From an uncultured Marmoricola sp. (lineage in GTDB: Bacteria > Actinomycetota > Actinomycetes > Propionibacteriales > Nocardioidaceae): 38,106 nt of DNA. Of this stretch, positions 24,453 through 32,009 are shown piece by piece. The notes under the pieces are model-generated. The model did no database searches. It was not told the DNA's origin and saw only the letters and a list, made by a program, of their open reading frames with translations. A program made the position numbers and the translations under genes. The DNA is taken from contig CALMLL010000061.1 of NCBI GenBank assembly GCA_937868075.1, positions 1-38,106 of the forward strand, given 5' to 3'. How positions within the stretch are numbered: position 1 is the stretch's first letter; every line of letters starts with the position of its first letter.

Positions 24453-25016
24453 GTGACCGAAGGGCAGAACGACGTGGACTCCGCCAGGACGCTCGCCTTC
24501 CGGGAGCAGGTCGAACCGGAGATCGAGGTGATGTTGAGGGTCGCGATGGGCCTGACCCGCAACCGACCCGACGCCGAGGACCTGGTCCAGGAATCACTGT
24601 TGCGCGCCTACCGAGCCCTGGACCGGTTCGACGGTCGTCATCCCCGCGCGTGGCTGCTCACGATCGTGCGGCACACCCACCTGAACATGCAGCGCCGAAA
24701 GCGGCCCGACCCGGTCGGCGACTGGGACCTGGTGCGCGACTCACGGCCGGCGTTCGGCGCGAGCAGCCAACCCAGCGCCGAGGATGCCCACCTCGACGGC
24801 GAGCTCAGCGAACAGCTGTCCGATGCGCTCAGCGAGCTCGACCCCAGGTTCCGCGCGGCAGTCGTCCTCGTCGACGTCCACGACCTGTCCTACGCCGAGG
24901 CGGCGGCCGTGATGGGGGTTCCGGTCGGAACCGTGATGTCGCGCCTGAGCCGCGGCCGCGACCGGCTCCGCCGCCGGCTCGGCCCTCAGACTCTCACCCC
25001 AGGAAGGTTCGCATGA
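24453..25016 (+). CDS. ECF-type RNA polymerase sigma factor
   Basis: The 187-residue protein has sigma region 2 at about 37-83 (PDAEDLVQESLLRAYRALDR then RAWLLTIVRHTHLNMQRRKR) and region 4 at about 128-175 (LDPRFRAAVVLVDVHDLSYA, PVGTVMSRLSRGRDRLRRRL), the SigR/SigE-like ECF layout. The start is GTG at 24453; there is little room for a ribosome-binding site, in line with a leaderless start. Its TGA overlaps the anti-sigma ATG, so the two are made together. It should direct polymerase to GGAAC-type promoters, including possibly its own. Confidence 0.93.
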   Translation: MTEGQNDVDSARTLAFREQVEPEIEVMLRVAMGLTRNRPDAEDLVQESLLRAYRALDRFDGRHPRAWLLTIVRHTHLNMQRRKRPDPVGDWDLVRDSRPAFGASSQPSAEDAHLDGELSEQLSDALSELDPRFRAAVVLVDVHDLSYAEAAAVMGVPVGTVMSRLSRGRDRLRRRLGPQTLTPGRFA

Positions 25017-25291
25017 AGCAGTCACTGCGGCAGATGATCACCTGCCACTGGTCGGCCCGGCGCATCCAGCGCTACCTCGACGCCGACCCGTCCGCCCCGC
25101 TCACCCCGGGCGAGGTCGCCAAGATCGAGGCACACCTGGCGATGTGCGAGAAGTGCACGCAGACCGCCGCCGAACACCTGGCCCTGCACCGCGCCCTTTC
25201 GCACTGGCCGGGCGTCCCCACCCCGGATGCCGAGTCGGTGGACCGCCTGCGCTCCTTCCTCGGCCACCTGCCCGAAGAGGACGCCCGATGA
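25013..25291 (+). CDS. Zinc-binding anti-sigma factor (zf-HC2 type)
   Basis: The 92-residue protein has HLAMCEKC (an HxxxCxxC zinc motif) near residues 43-50 and an upstream Cys/His pair (ITCHWSARRIQRYLD), as in RsrA-like ZAS factors; zinc loss on thiol oxidation releases the sigma factor in that family. No membrane helix follows, so it is a soluble sensor. ATGA overlaps join it to the sigma factor gene before and the reductase gene after, an arrangement that argues for redox control of this cluster. Confidence 0.88.
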   Translation: MKQSLRQMITCHWSARRIQRYLDADPSAPLTPGEVAKIEAHLAMCEKCTQTAAEHLALHRALSHWPGVPTPDAESVDRLRSFLGHLPEEDAR

Positions 25292-26772
25292 CGGCAGCCC
25301 CCACGACCCAGGAGGCGGAAGCCACGGCGACCGACGACGCGCAGGGTCCTTGGGACCTGGTGGTCGTGGGCGGAGGGACCGCCGGCATCGTCGGTGCCAA
25401 GACGGCAGCCCGGCTGGGTGGACGAGTACTGCTGGTGGAGCGCCACCGCACCGGCGGTGACTGCCTGTGGACGGGATGCGTGCCCTCCAAGGCCATCCTC
25501 GCCGCCGCTGCGGCAGCAGCCTCGGCGCGCGACGCGTCACGCCTCGGAGTGACGGTGCGCGGCATCGAGATCGACTTCCCCCGGGTGATGCGCCACGTCC
25601 AGGACACCATCACCCACATCGCCCCCGTCGACTCCGTGGAGTCACTCGAGCGCGAGGGGGTGAGCGTCATGGCCGGTGAGGCCGTCTTCACCGGCCGCGA
25701 CACCCTCGCCGTCGATGGACATGCCGTCCGGTTCAGCCAGGCTCTCCTTGCCACCGGCGCCAGCCCTGCCGTGCCGCCGATCCCCGGCCTGGCTGACGCG
25801 TCATACCTCACCAGCGACACCATCTGGGCGCTGCAGGCCCTGCCAGAGGTACTCGTCGTCCTGGGCGGCGGGAGCATCGGCTGCGAGCTGGGGCAGGCGT
25901 TCGCCCGGCTCGGCGCAGACGTGACCATCGTCGAGGGCGCTGCGCGGATCATGCCGCGCGAGGACACCGACGCGGCCGCGCTGGTTGCCCAGTCCCTAAA
26001 CGCCGACGGCGTGCGGGTCCTGGCGGGTCGCGGCGTCAGCGCGGTTCAGCCCGGGCTCGGAACCACCGGCGACCTCGAGCTCGTGGACGGGACCAGGGTC
26101 CCGTACGGGTGCCTCGTCGTCGCCGTCGGGCGTAGCCCGCGCACCCGTGACCTCGGGCTCGAGGCGGCCGGCGTCGAGGTCGACCAGCGCGGGTTCGTGG
26201 TGGTCGATGAGCACCTACGGACCTCCAACCGCCGCGTGTGGGCCGCCGGCGACCTCACCGGCCACCCACAGTTCACCCACGTGGCGGGGGTCCACGGCAG
26301 CCTCGCGGCCAGCAACGCCGTCCTCGGGGTGTCGCGCAAGGTCCAGCTCACGGCGATCCCCCGGGTCACGTTCACCCATCCGGAGGTCGCCGCCGTCGGG
26401 CTACCGACCGACGGATCCACCCCCGGACTGCGCGTGCTCGATTGGCAGCACACCCACGTCGACCGTGCCGTGGCCGAGGGCGACTGGGCCGGCTTCGCCC
26501 GCCTGGTCGTGGACCACAAGGGCCGGATCCTGGGCGCCACCGTCGTCGGGCCGCGAGCCGGAGAGTCCATCGGTGAGCTGACCGTGGCGGTCAAGCTCGG
26601 GCTGCGCACCCGCGATCTGGCGGGTGTGATCCACCCATACCCGACCTTCAACGACGGGCCGTGGAACGCTGCGATCGCCGACGTGCGCGCCCAGCTGGAC
26701 GCACCCCGCACGAGCGGGGCCCTGCGGGCCCTGGTCCGGCTGCGCCGATGGCGCACCGGCAGTGGCCGCTGA
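25288..26772 (+). CDS. FAD-dependent pyridine nucleotide-disulfide oxidoreductase (mercuric-reductase-like)
   Basis: The start is ATG 25288 (ATGA overlap); 494 residues. FAD site VVVGGGTAGIVGAKTAARLG at about 25-44, redox-active Cys pair in GGDCLWTGCVPSK (C59 and C64), NAD(P)H site VVLGGGSIGCELGQAFARLG near 190-210, second FAD motif VWAAGDLTGHPQFTHVAGVH, and a dimerisation domain. The active-site end HPYPTFND has Asp where the family usually has Glu. The N-terminal HMA domain and C-terminal vicinal Cys of true MerA are absent, so mercury reduction is not supported; a thiol or disulfide substrate is more likely. Co-translated with the ECF sigma/anti-sigma pair. Confidence 0.9.
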   Translation: MTAAPTTQEAEATATDDAQGPWDLVVVGGGTAGIVGAKTAARLGGRVLLVERHRTGGDCLWTGCVPSKAILAAAAAAASARDASRLGVTVRGIEIDFPRVMRHVQDTITHIAPVDSVESLEREGVSVMAGEAVFTGRDTLAVDGHAVRFSQALLATGASPAVPPIPGLADASYLTSDTIWALQALPEVLVVLGGGSIGCELGQAFARLGADVTIVEGAARIMPREDTDAAALVAQSLNADGVRVLAGRGVSAVQPGLGTTGDLELVDGTRVPYGCLVVAVGRSPRTRDLGLEAAGVEVDQRGFVVVDEHLRTSNRRVWAAGDLTGHPQFTHVAGVHGSLAASNAVLGVSRKVQLTAIPRVTFTHPEVAAVGLPTDGSTPGLRVLDWQHTHVDRAVAEGDWAGFARLVVDHKGRILGATVVGPRAGESIGELTVAVKLGLRTRDLAGVIHPYPTFNDGPWNAAIADVRAQLDAPRTSGALRALVRLRRWRTGSGR

Positions 26773-26773
26773 C

Positions 26774-27050
26774 GTGACGGGCGGAACGCCCGGACCAGAC
26801 GGCCCCGGACCGCCCCTGACGTGGAGCACCCCGCGGGAGGCTGTTCTGGCTCATCTGCTGCGGGGCAACCTTCGCCACGGCGAGCCGGATCGCCCTGGTG
26901 GTCGGCACGCTGCTCACGATCATCAACCAGGGATCGGTCCTGCTGTCCGGCAACGCCGACGCGGCGACCGCGGTGCGGGTCGCGGCGAACTACGCCATCC
27001 CGTATGCCGTGTCGAGCCTGGGATACCTGGCACCGTTCCGGCAGCGGTGA
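26774..27050 (+). pseudogene. NrtS-like small transporter gene with a probable frameshift
   Basis: The frame ending at TGA 27048-27050 reads RLFWLICCGATFATASRIAL, then VVGTLLTIINQGSVLLSG and NYAIPYAVSSLGYLAPFRQR. This is a two-helix protein with the VVGT...INQG pattern I associate with NrtS-type nitrate/nitrite transporters. In that frame a TGA lies at 26817 and there is no ATG, GTG or TTG before the first helix. A plausible N-terminus (GTG at 26774) is in another frame, so one indel near 26835-26850 would restore a protein of about 90 residues. It could be a decayed gene or a sequencing error. Family name moderately sure. Confidence 0.5.
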
Positions 27051-27076
27051 CCCGCACCTGCGCCGGTCGCCATGTC

Positions 27077-27448
27077 CTAGCCGGCCCGCGGACCTCGGCG
27101 GCCGAATCCTGACAGGCGCCGGCGGCGGGCGACGGACCCGTGACGCCCGAGCACCGCTTCGGCGACCTCGTGGCCGCTGGGGTTGGTCAGCTGCACCGAC
27201 CCGACACGCACGGTGGGCACGGTCTCGTTGCCGTTGTTGATCTCACGCACCAGGGCGCGGGCGCCCGGGTCCTGCCAGATGTTGCGCCACTGTGCGGCGA
27301 TCCCGCGGCGCCCCAGGTCGATGCGCAGCGCCGTGCAGAACGGGCAGCCCGGTCTCCAGAACACCTCCACCACCGGTTGAGAGGACTCGGCGGTGGGCTC
27401 GGGGATCGCAGTCATACCGAGTGAACCCGGTGGCCGGGTCGTGCTCAT
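27077..27448 (-). CDS. Glutaredoxin/mycoredoxin-like protein
   Basis: The 123-residue protein contains VVEVFWRPGCPFCTALRIDL with a CPFC redox motif, then NIWQDPGARALVREINNGNE and the cis-Pro segment TVPTVRVGSV, the thioredoxin-fold signatures of actinomycete mycoredoxins. The ATG at 27446-27448 overlaps an upstream stop (ATGA); an internal ATG at 27415 is a possible alternative. The Arg/Gly-rich last 20 residues (ARRRRLSGFGRRGPRAG) are unusual and may be read-through into noncoding sequence. It would reduce mycothiol- or thiol-mixed disulfides, fitting the redox context. Confidence 0.87.
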   Translation of the reverse strand: MSTTRPPGSLGMTAIPEPTAESSQPVVEVFWRPGCPFCTALRIDLGRRGIAAQWRNIWQDPGARALVREINNGNETVPTVRVGSVQLTNPSGHEVAEAVLGRHGSVARRRRLSGFGRRGPRAG

Positions 27449-27597
27449 CCCGAGACCCCGACGGTCGTGACCTCGACCCGCCCCGATCGCCCCAGCGCGA
27501 GGATGTCGCCCGGCCCGAAGGCCGGGCCCGGCTCTGCGGTGACGCGCCGGATCACCTCACCGGGTACTCCGATGTCCGCGACGCACAGCGAACCCAC
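27445..27597 (-). CDS. Possible small ORF coupled to the glutaredoxin gene
   Basis: A 50-codon frame from GTG 27595-27597 reads MGSLCVADIGVPGEVIRRVT and ends ALGRSGRVEVTTVGVSG with its TGA overlapping the glutaredoxin ATG. The overlap and the non-random look of the protein favour it, but it has no recognised family, and the start falls inside the remnant reductase frame, so it may be the 3' end of a broken gene. Weak call. Confidence 0.3.
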   Translation of the reverse strand: MGSLCVADIGVPGEVIRRVTAEPGPAFGPGDILALGRSGRVEVTTVGVSG

Positions 27598-28015
27598 GTG
27601 GCGCCGCGCAGGACCTGGGCATGGACCGCGACCGCCAGCGCCCCGAGGACCTCCCCGCCGCTGGGTCCCATCGCGGTGGCCCCGACGAGAACACCGCGGT
27701 CGGCGTCCTCAACGACCTTGATGACCCCCTCATTGCCCTCCTTGTGGATCCACCCGCGGGCGGTGCTCGCCACCTGGGTGGAGCCGACCCGCACGTGGGC
27801 GAGCTGCTCGCGGGCCTGCGCCTCGTTCAGCCCCACCGCCCCCACCTCGAGATCGGTGAAGTCACCCGGGGCAACGCCCGGTAGGACGCCGGCGGTCCGT
27901 CCTCGCCGAGGATGTCGCGGATCACGACGTTCGCCTGGTACATCGCCACGTGCGTGAATGCCCCCTTGCCGGTGACGTCGCCCACCGCCCAGACCCCCGG
28001 TGTCACATGCCCATC
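27552..28015 (-). pseudogene. Remnant of a second pyridine nucleotide-disulfide oxidoreductase
   Basis: Two minus-strand frames join into the C-terminal half of a disulfide reductase. The upstream part reads VTPGVWAVGDVTGKGAFTHV (second FAD motif) and ends ASYRALPRVT; after a one-base slip near 27860 it continues FTDLEVGAVGLNEAQAREQL, then GVIKVVEDADRGVLVGATAM and GGEVLGALAVAVHA (dimerisation domain). The N-terminal FAD and Cys-pair domains are missing, and the C-terminal His motif is lost after about 27620. Start, frame and end are all broken, so it is a decayed copy. It diverges from the intact reductase at 25288 and is not a recent duplicate. Confidence 0.78.
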
Positions 28016-28153
28016 CCACGACTGCCGCCGACGGCCGGGGGCTGGAGGTCCTAGTCGTCTCTCTCTGGGGCACAACGGAATCCCAGCCGTTCCTGGCGGG
28101 TTCCCTGCGCATGACGAGGCCGATCCACCCCACCATCACCCTCCTCGTGGTAC

Positions 28154-28480
28154 GTGACTGCCCCACCCGAGTCCCTTGCCGCCGAGATCCTGCGCGAGGC
28201 GCTCGCCCTCGTGGGCGACCCGGGCAGCTTCAGGACAATCGTCGTCGAGGACCACGGCCGCGCCGGTCTGCTCGGGTTCACCGGCTCGCCGTCCTTCCAC
28301 CTCGACGGGCGTGACCTCCTCCCCACCGGCCAACCCCCGTCACTGGCCTGCCGGCTCTACCCGGGAGTGCTCGGGCACCTGCAAGGGGTGCCCGCGGTCC
28401 TGGACCTGACCAGGGCCCTGCTCGCCGCGACCCCAGGGATGCGCGGGCAGCTCGTGGACGACGGCGGAGCCAGGCCATGA
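28154..28480 (+). CDS. Thioredoxin-fold protein with a frameshifted N-terminus
   Basis: From GTG 28154 the 108-residue frame reads ESLAAEILREALALVGDPGS, then GRAGLLGFTGSPSFHLDGRD and PPSLACRLYPGVLGHLQGVP, the pattern of small thioredoxin/glutaredoxin-like actinomycete proteins. The first strand and Cys of this family lie just upstream in another frame: from ATG 28111, TITLLVVRDCPT. Two bases missing (or one extra) in the C-rich run near 28165-28172 would join them. As written, the product lacks the redox Cys. Either an inactivated gene or a sequence error. Its TGA overlaps the FNT ATG. Confidence 0.65.
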   Translation: MTAPPESLAAEILREALALVGDPGSFRTIVVEDHGRAGLLGFTGSPSFHLDGRDLLPTGQPPSLACRLYPGVLGHLQGVPAVLDLTRALLAATPGMRGQLVDDGGARP

Positions 28481-29307
28481 CGGCCACCGGCACCGACGTC
28501 TCGCCGCCGGTCTACATCGGCTCCGAAAGGGTGATGGGGTTCCTGGCCGACCACGGCCGGGAACGGCTGCGCCGCCTGACGTGGCTGCGGGTGCTGGCCC
28601 TGGGGATGCTGGCCGGTGCCTTCATCACCACCGGCGCCTTCCTGTCGGTCCTGCTGTCCACCGGCGTGGCGTCCGAGGGGCCAGCACGGCTGCTCCAGGG
28701 CCTGGGCTTCAGCGCCGGGTTCTTCTTCGTCATCCTCTCCGGAGCCGTGCTGTTCACCGAGGCCAACGTCGTGCTCCCGGCCGTGGTCCTCGGGCGCCGG
28801 GACCGATGGCGGTCCGTGCTGAGGTTCTGGGCCCTGGCCTGGGTCGGCAACCTGGTGGGTGCGGCGGTCACCGGACACCTCATCGCGCTAGCCACCCACC
28901 CCAGCCCCGGCACGGTCGACCAGCTGTCCCGCATCGTCGCCGCGAAGACCTCCACGACAGGGCAGGGCCTGGGGGCATGGGCCGCGCTGGTGGTCTCAGG
29001 TCCCCTCGCGAACTGGCTCGTGGGGATGGCAGCCTTCCTCGCGACGATGGGCCGGACCCTGATCGGGAAGTACATCCCCGTCTTCCTGGCCGTCACGGCG
29101 TTCGTCTCGGCCGGGTTCCAGCACAGCCCCGCCAACATGGGGTTCTTCTCGCTGAACCAGGCGTTCGTCGGTGGCGCTGACGTCGGCGCGCTGCTGACGT
29201 GGAACCTCCTGCCGACCGGCCTGGGCAACATCGCCGGTGGGCCGATCGCCGTCGCCGCCCTCCTCACCTGGGCGCACGCCCCCCGCCCAGACCGGGACCA
29301 GCCCTGA
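28477..29307 (+). CDS. Formate/nitrite transporter (FNT) family channel
   Basis: The 276-residue protein has six hydrophobic segments and FNT hallmarks: LAGAFITTGAFLSVLLSTG in helix 1, FVILSGAVLFTEANVVLPAV in helix 2, SGPLANWLVGMAAFLATMG, and FQHSPANMGFFSL, where the pore His of FocA/NirC lies, then LLPTGLGNIAGGPIAVA. FNT channels pass small monovalent anions such as formate, nitrite or hydrosulfide across the inner membrane. ATGA overlap with the thioredoxin-fold gene suggests co-expression. With an NrtS-like gene nearby, nitrite is one candidate and hydrosulfide another; the sequence does not choose. Confidence 0.9.
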   Translation: MTATGTDVSPPVYIGSERVMGFLADHGRERLRRLTWLRVLALGMLAGAFITTGAFLSVLLSTGVASEGPARLLQGLGFSAGFFFVILSGAVLFTEANVVLPAVVLGRRDRWRSVLRFWALAWVGNLVGAAVTGHLIALATHPSPGTVDQLSRIVAAKTSTTGQGLGAWAALVVSGPLANWLVGMAAFLATMGRTLIGKYIPVFLAVTAFVSAGFQHSPANMGFFSLNQAFVGGADVGALLTWNLLPTGLGNIAGGPIAVAALLTWAHAPRPDRDQP

Positions 29308-29319
29308 CCGGGTCGAAGA

Positions 29320-29943
29320 TCACTGCAGGGTCCGGTAGCCACCCACCATCCGCTGGCCGGCGCTCAGTGCGACGACGCCCGCCCAGGCCCAGGCGATGGT
29401 GGGCGACCACGCGGGCACCAGGAGCCAGAGGGAGTGCACGACGATGGTCTCGGTGCCCTCGGCGAGGCCGCCGAGGAAGCTGAGGGACCTGCCGTCGTCG
29501 ATCTGGTGGCCGGTGCGTTCGGCGATGGAGGAGAAGGCGAGGAAGGCTGCCCCGTTGACGTAGTACGCCAGCAGTACCGCGGCGAAGGGCAGCCAGGGCG
29601 CGTCGAACTGGCTGCTGGCGCCGACCGCCACGCCGACGACGGTCGAGCCGTAGACGACGAAGTCGGCGGTGATGTCGAGGAACCCGCCGGCCTGCGAGGC
29701 GGTCCCGCCGTGGGTGCGCCGCCGCCGGGCCAGGGGGCCGTCGAGCCCGTCGCAGAGCCGGGATACCAGCCACAGCACGAGCGCGGCCCACCACCAGGTG
29801 GCCGCGGCCGTGAGGGCGCTGCCCACGCCGAGCGTGAGCCCGAGGAGGGTGAGCCGGTCGGGGGTGACCCCGGGCCGGTCGAGCCACCGGGCGAGCACCT
29901 GGATGCCCGGGTCCAGCTGCCGCCGCACGGCCGTGTCAAACAT
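29320..29943 (-). CDS. CDP-alcohol phosphatidyltransferase family protein
   Basis: The start is MFDTAVRRQLDPGIQVLARW (ATG at 29941-29943), overlapping the TVP38 gene by 8 bases; 207 residues with about six helices. The catalytic motif is present: CDGLDGPLARRR, then GGFLDITADF, supplying the conserved Asp residues of D-x2-DG-x2-AR-x8-G-x3-D-x3-D. It transfers a phosphoalcohol from a CDP-linked donor to an acceptor alcohol in the membrane; the acceptor is unknown. Similar to E. coli YnjF in place and size. It converges on the FNT gene with a 12-base gap. Confidence 0.9.
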   Translation of the reverse strand: MFDTAVRRQLDPGIQVLARWLDRPGVTPDRLTLLGLTLGVGSALTAAATWWWAALVLWLVSRLCDGLDGPLARRRRTHGGTASQAGGFLDITADFVVYGSTVVGVAVGASSQFDAPWLPFAAVLLAYYVNGAAFLAFSSIAERTGHQIDDGRSLSFLGGLAEGTETIVVHSLWLLVPAWSPTIAWAWAGVVALSAGQRMVGGYRTLQ

Positions 29944-30670
29944 CGTGGCCGCTCTCGGCGGTGGCAGCCGCGGCCACCGCGCCGGCCTCTGGACTGGCAC
30001 TGGCCCGGGCACTGGCCCTGGCGCGGGTGCGGGCGGCGACCCACCAGCCCCCGCTGGTCAGCAGCGCCAGGACCGCCACCGCGACGGCGGTGATGGCGGG
30101 GTCGGTCTCGCCGACGGCGCCCAGTGTGGCGTAGGCGATGGTGCCGGGGATCATCCCCAGCGCCGACCCGGCGAGGTAGGACGCGAACGCAATGCCGGTG
30201 ACCCCGGCCCCGTAGTTGATCACCGTGTACGGCAGCACGGGCACGAGCCGGGCCAGGAACACCGAGCCGAAGCCGTGGTCGGCCAGCGCGGCGTCGGCCC
30301 GGGCGAGCCGTCCGCGCAGCAGCCGGTCGACCTCCTCGCGGCCCAGCAACCGGGCCAGCCCGAACGCCAGCACGGCCCCGACCATCGCCCCGCTCCACGC
30401 GACCAGGGCGCCAGGGACGAGCCCGAACAGCATGCCGGCGGTGGCGGTCGCCAGGCTCTTGGGGGCCGGCAGGAGGGCCCACAGCGCGTAGCCGGCCGTG
30501 AAGGCGAGGGGGCCCCACCATCCCCAGGCGTCGACGGCGTGCCGTATCCCGTCGAGGTCGGGGGTGCCAACGACCTCCACGGTGACCCAGCCGCCGACGA
30601 TGAGCAGGACGAGCAGGCCGGCCCGTATTGCCGGGCCAAGGCTGGCGGAAGCTGACATGTGGGCGGACAT
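29936..30670 (-). CDS. TVP38/TMEM64 (VTT/DedA-like) membrane protein
   Basis: I start this at ATG 30668-30670 (MSAHMSASASLGPAIRAGLL), 244 residues; the longer ORF runs across the divergent promoter region. The VTT domain is clear: ALLPAPKSLATATAGMLFGL, ARLLGREEVDRLLRGRL, then FLARLVPVLPYTVINYGAGV and the GMIPGTIAYATLG segment. Members of this family are multi-helix membrane proteins linked to lipid movement; E. coli YdjX and YdjZ are relatives. It forms an operon with the CDP-alcohol phosphatidyltransferase and is divergent from the importer. The Ala/Arg-rich C-terminal tail is poorly conserved in such proteins. Confidence 0.88.
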   Translation of the reverse strand: MSAHMSASASLGPAIRAGLLVLLIVGGWVTVEVVGTPDLDGIRHAVDAWGWWGPLAFTAGYALWALLPAPKSLATATAGMLFGLVPGALVAWSGAMVGAVLAFGLARLLGREEVDRLLRGRLARADAALADHGFGSVFLARLVPVLPYTVINYGAGVTGIAFASYLAGSALGMIPGTIAYATLGAVGETDPAITAVAVAVLALLTSGGWWVAARTRARASARASASPEAGAVAAAATAESGHDV

Positions 30671-30752
30671 CCTGTCGAGGGTGGGTGCCACGGGAAGTCG
30701 GTGAGGTGCCCACCGTGTTCCCGGCACGACACCCGGTCTCGAGAGGAACACC
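30671..30752. promoter_or_regulatory. Divergent promoter region between TVP38 and the importer
   Basis: These 82 bases must drive both directions. On the minus strand GGAACAC (30715-30721) resembles an ECF -35, with CGACTT 16 bases on (30695-30700). On the plus strand GAGAGGAACACC is the ribosome-binding region of the binding-protein gene and also contains GGAACAC. The same heptamer occurs upstream of the sigma factor gene. Suggestive only. Confidence 0.35.
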
Positions 30753-32009
30753 ATGCGCGCCCGCACCACATCGCTGTATGCCGTTGCCGCGGCAGCCGTC
30801 CTGGGCCTTGCCGCGTGCAGCGGCGCGGCCGTCGGAGCGGGGACCGGCGGCGGGTCCGCAACGTCGGAGGCCGGCACCTGGCAGCAGGTGGAGTCCCGGG
30901 CCAAGGGCCAGACGGTGTCGCTGTGGATGTGGGGCGGGGACCCCAAGGGCAACGCCTACGTCGACGACGTCCTCGCGCCCGCCGCCGCCGCGGCCGGGGT
31001 CACCCTGCGCCGGGTACCCATCGCCGACACCAAGGACGCGTTGACCCGAGTCCTGGCCGAGAAGCAGGACGGCCGCACCGACGGGGACGTCGACCTCGTG
31101 TGGGTCAACGGCGACAACTTCGCCAGCGGGCGGCAGGCCGACGCGTGGGCGTGCGGCTGGGCCGACGACCTGCCCAACGCGCAGTTCCTCTCCCCGAACG
31201 ACCCGCTGGTCAAGTCAGACTTCGGCACCGACGTCGCCGGGTGCGAATCGCCTTGGCACAAGGCCCAGTTCAGCCTTGTCTACGACTCTGCCCGGGTGAG
31301 CAGCCCCCCGACGACCCTGGCCGGCGTGCTCGACTGGGCCACGGCCCACCCGGGCCGGTTCACCTACCCGGCACCCCCGGACTTCACCGGGTCGGTGTTC
31401 GTGCGGCAGGTGCTCTACAGCGTCTCGGGCGGGTACGCCAACGTGCCGGCGCAGTACGACCAGGCGGCCTACGACCGGCTCACCCCAGCGCTGTACAGCA
31501 GGTTGGCCGACCTGGCCCCGTCACTGTGGCGCCAGGGCCGCACCTACCCGCGGGACTCGGTCGCGCTCGACAAGCTCTTCGCCGACGGCGAGGTCGACCT
31601 GACGATGACCTACGGCCCGGCGACGCTGCCCGACCTGGTCGCCGACGGCACCTTCCCGGCCACCACCCGGGTACTCACCCTCGACGAGGGAACGGTGGGC
31701 AACGCCAGCTTCCTGGCGATCCCCTCCACCTCGGGCCACGTCGACGCAGCCAAGGTCGTCGCCAACCTCGCCCTGTCCCCGCAGCAGCAGGTCGCCAAGG
31801 CCGACCCTAAGACGTGGGGACAGTTCACCGTGCTCGACCCCGCGCTGCTCCCATCAGCGCAGCGCACGGCCTTCGACGCGCTGCCGTCCTCCCCCGTCGT
31901 GCCGGCCTACGACGTGTTGTCGCGCAACGCGAACCCCGAGCTGGCCGCGGCCTGGGTGCCCGCCATCGACGACGGGTGGCGACGCGCGGTGCTCGGCGCC
32001 GCGTCGTGA
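30753..32009 (+). CDS. ABC importer solute-binding lipoprotein (YnjB-like)
   Basis: The 418-residue protein starts with a lipoprotein signal peptide (MRARTTSLYAVAAAAVLGLA then ACSG, lipid Cys near 22). AGAGGA is 6 bases before ATG. The mature part begins WQQVESRAKGQTVSLWMWGG and has the DLVWVNGDNFASGR and ESPWHKAQFSLVYDSARV segments of the YnjB group of extracellular solute-binding proteins, which is near the iron/thiamine/spermidine-binding class. The ligand is not predictable from sequence. It is the first gene of a four-gene import operon with GTGA/ATGA coupling. Confidence 0.9.
   Translation: MRARTTSLYAVAAAAVLGLAACSGAAVGAGTGGGSATSEAGTWQQVESRAKGQTVSLWMWGGDPKGNAYVDDVLAPAAAAAGVTLRRVPIADTKDALTRVLAEKQDGRTDGDVDLVWVNGDNFASGRQADAWACGWADDLPNAQFLSPNDPLVKSDFGTDVAGCESPWHKAQFSLVYDSARVSSPPTTLAGVLDWATAHPGRFTYPAPPDFTGSVFVRQVLYSVSGGYANVPAQYDQAAYDRLTPALYSRLADLAPSLWRQGRTYPRDSVALDKLFADGEVDLTMTYGPATLPDLVADGTFPATTRVLTLDEGTVGNASFLAIPSTSGHVDAAKVVANLALSPQQQVAKADPKTWGQFTVLDPALLPSAQRTAFDALPSSPVVPAYDVLSRNANPELAAAWVPAIDDGWRRAVLGAAS

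Noticed and set aside
25288..26772. Mercury resistance (merA) call
   Set aside because: No HMA domain, no C-terminal vicinal Cys and no mer genes nearby; only the general disulfide-reductase fold is supported.
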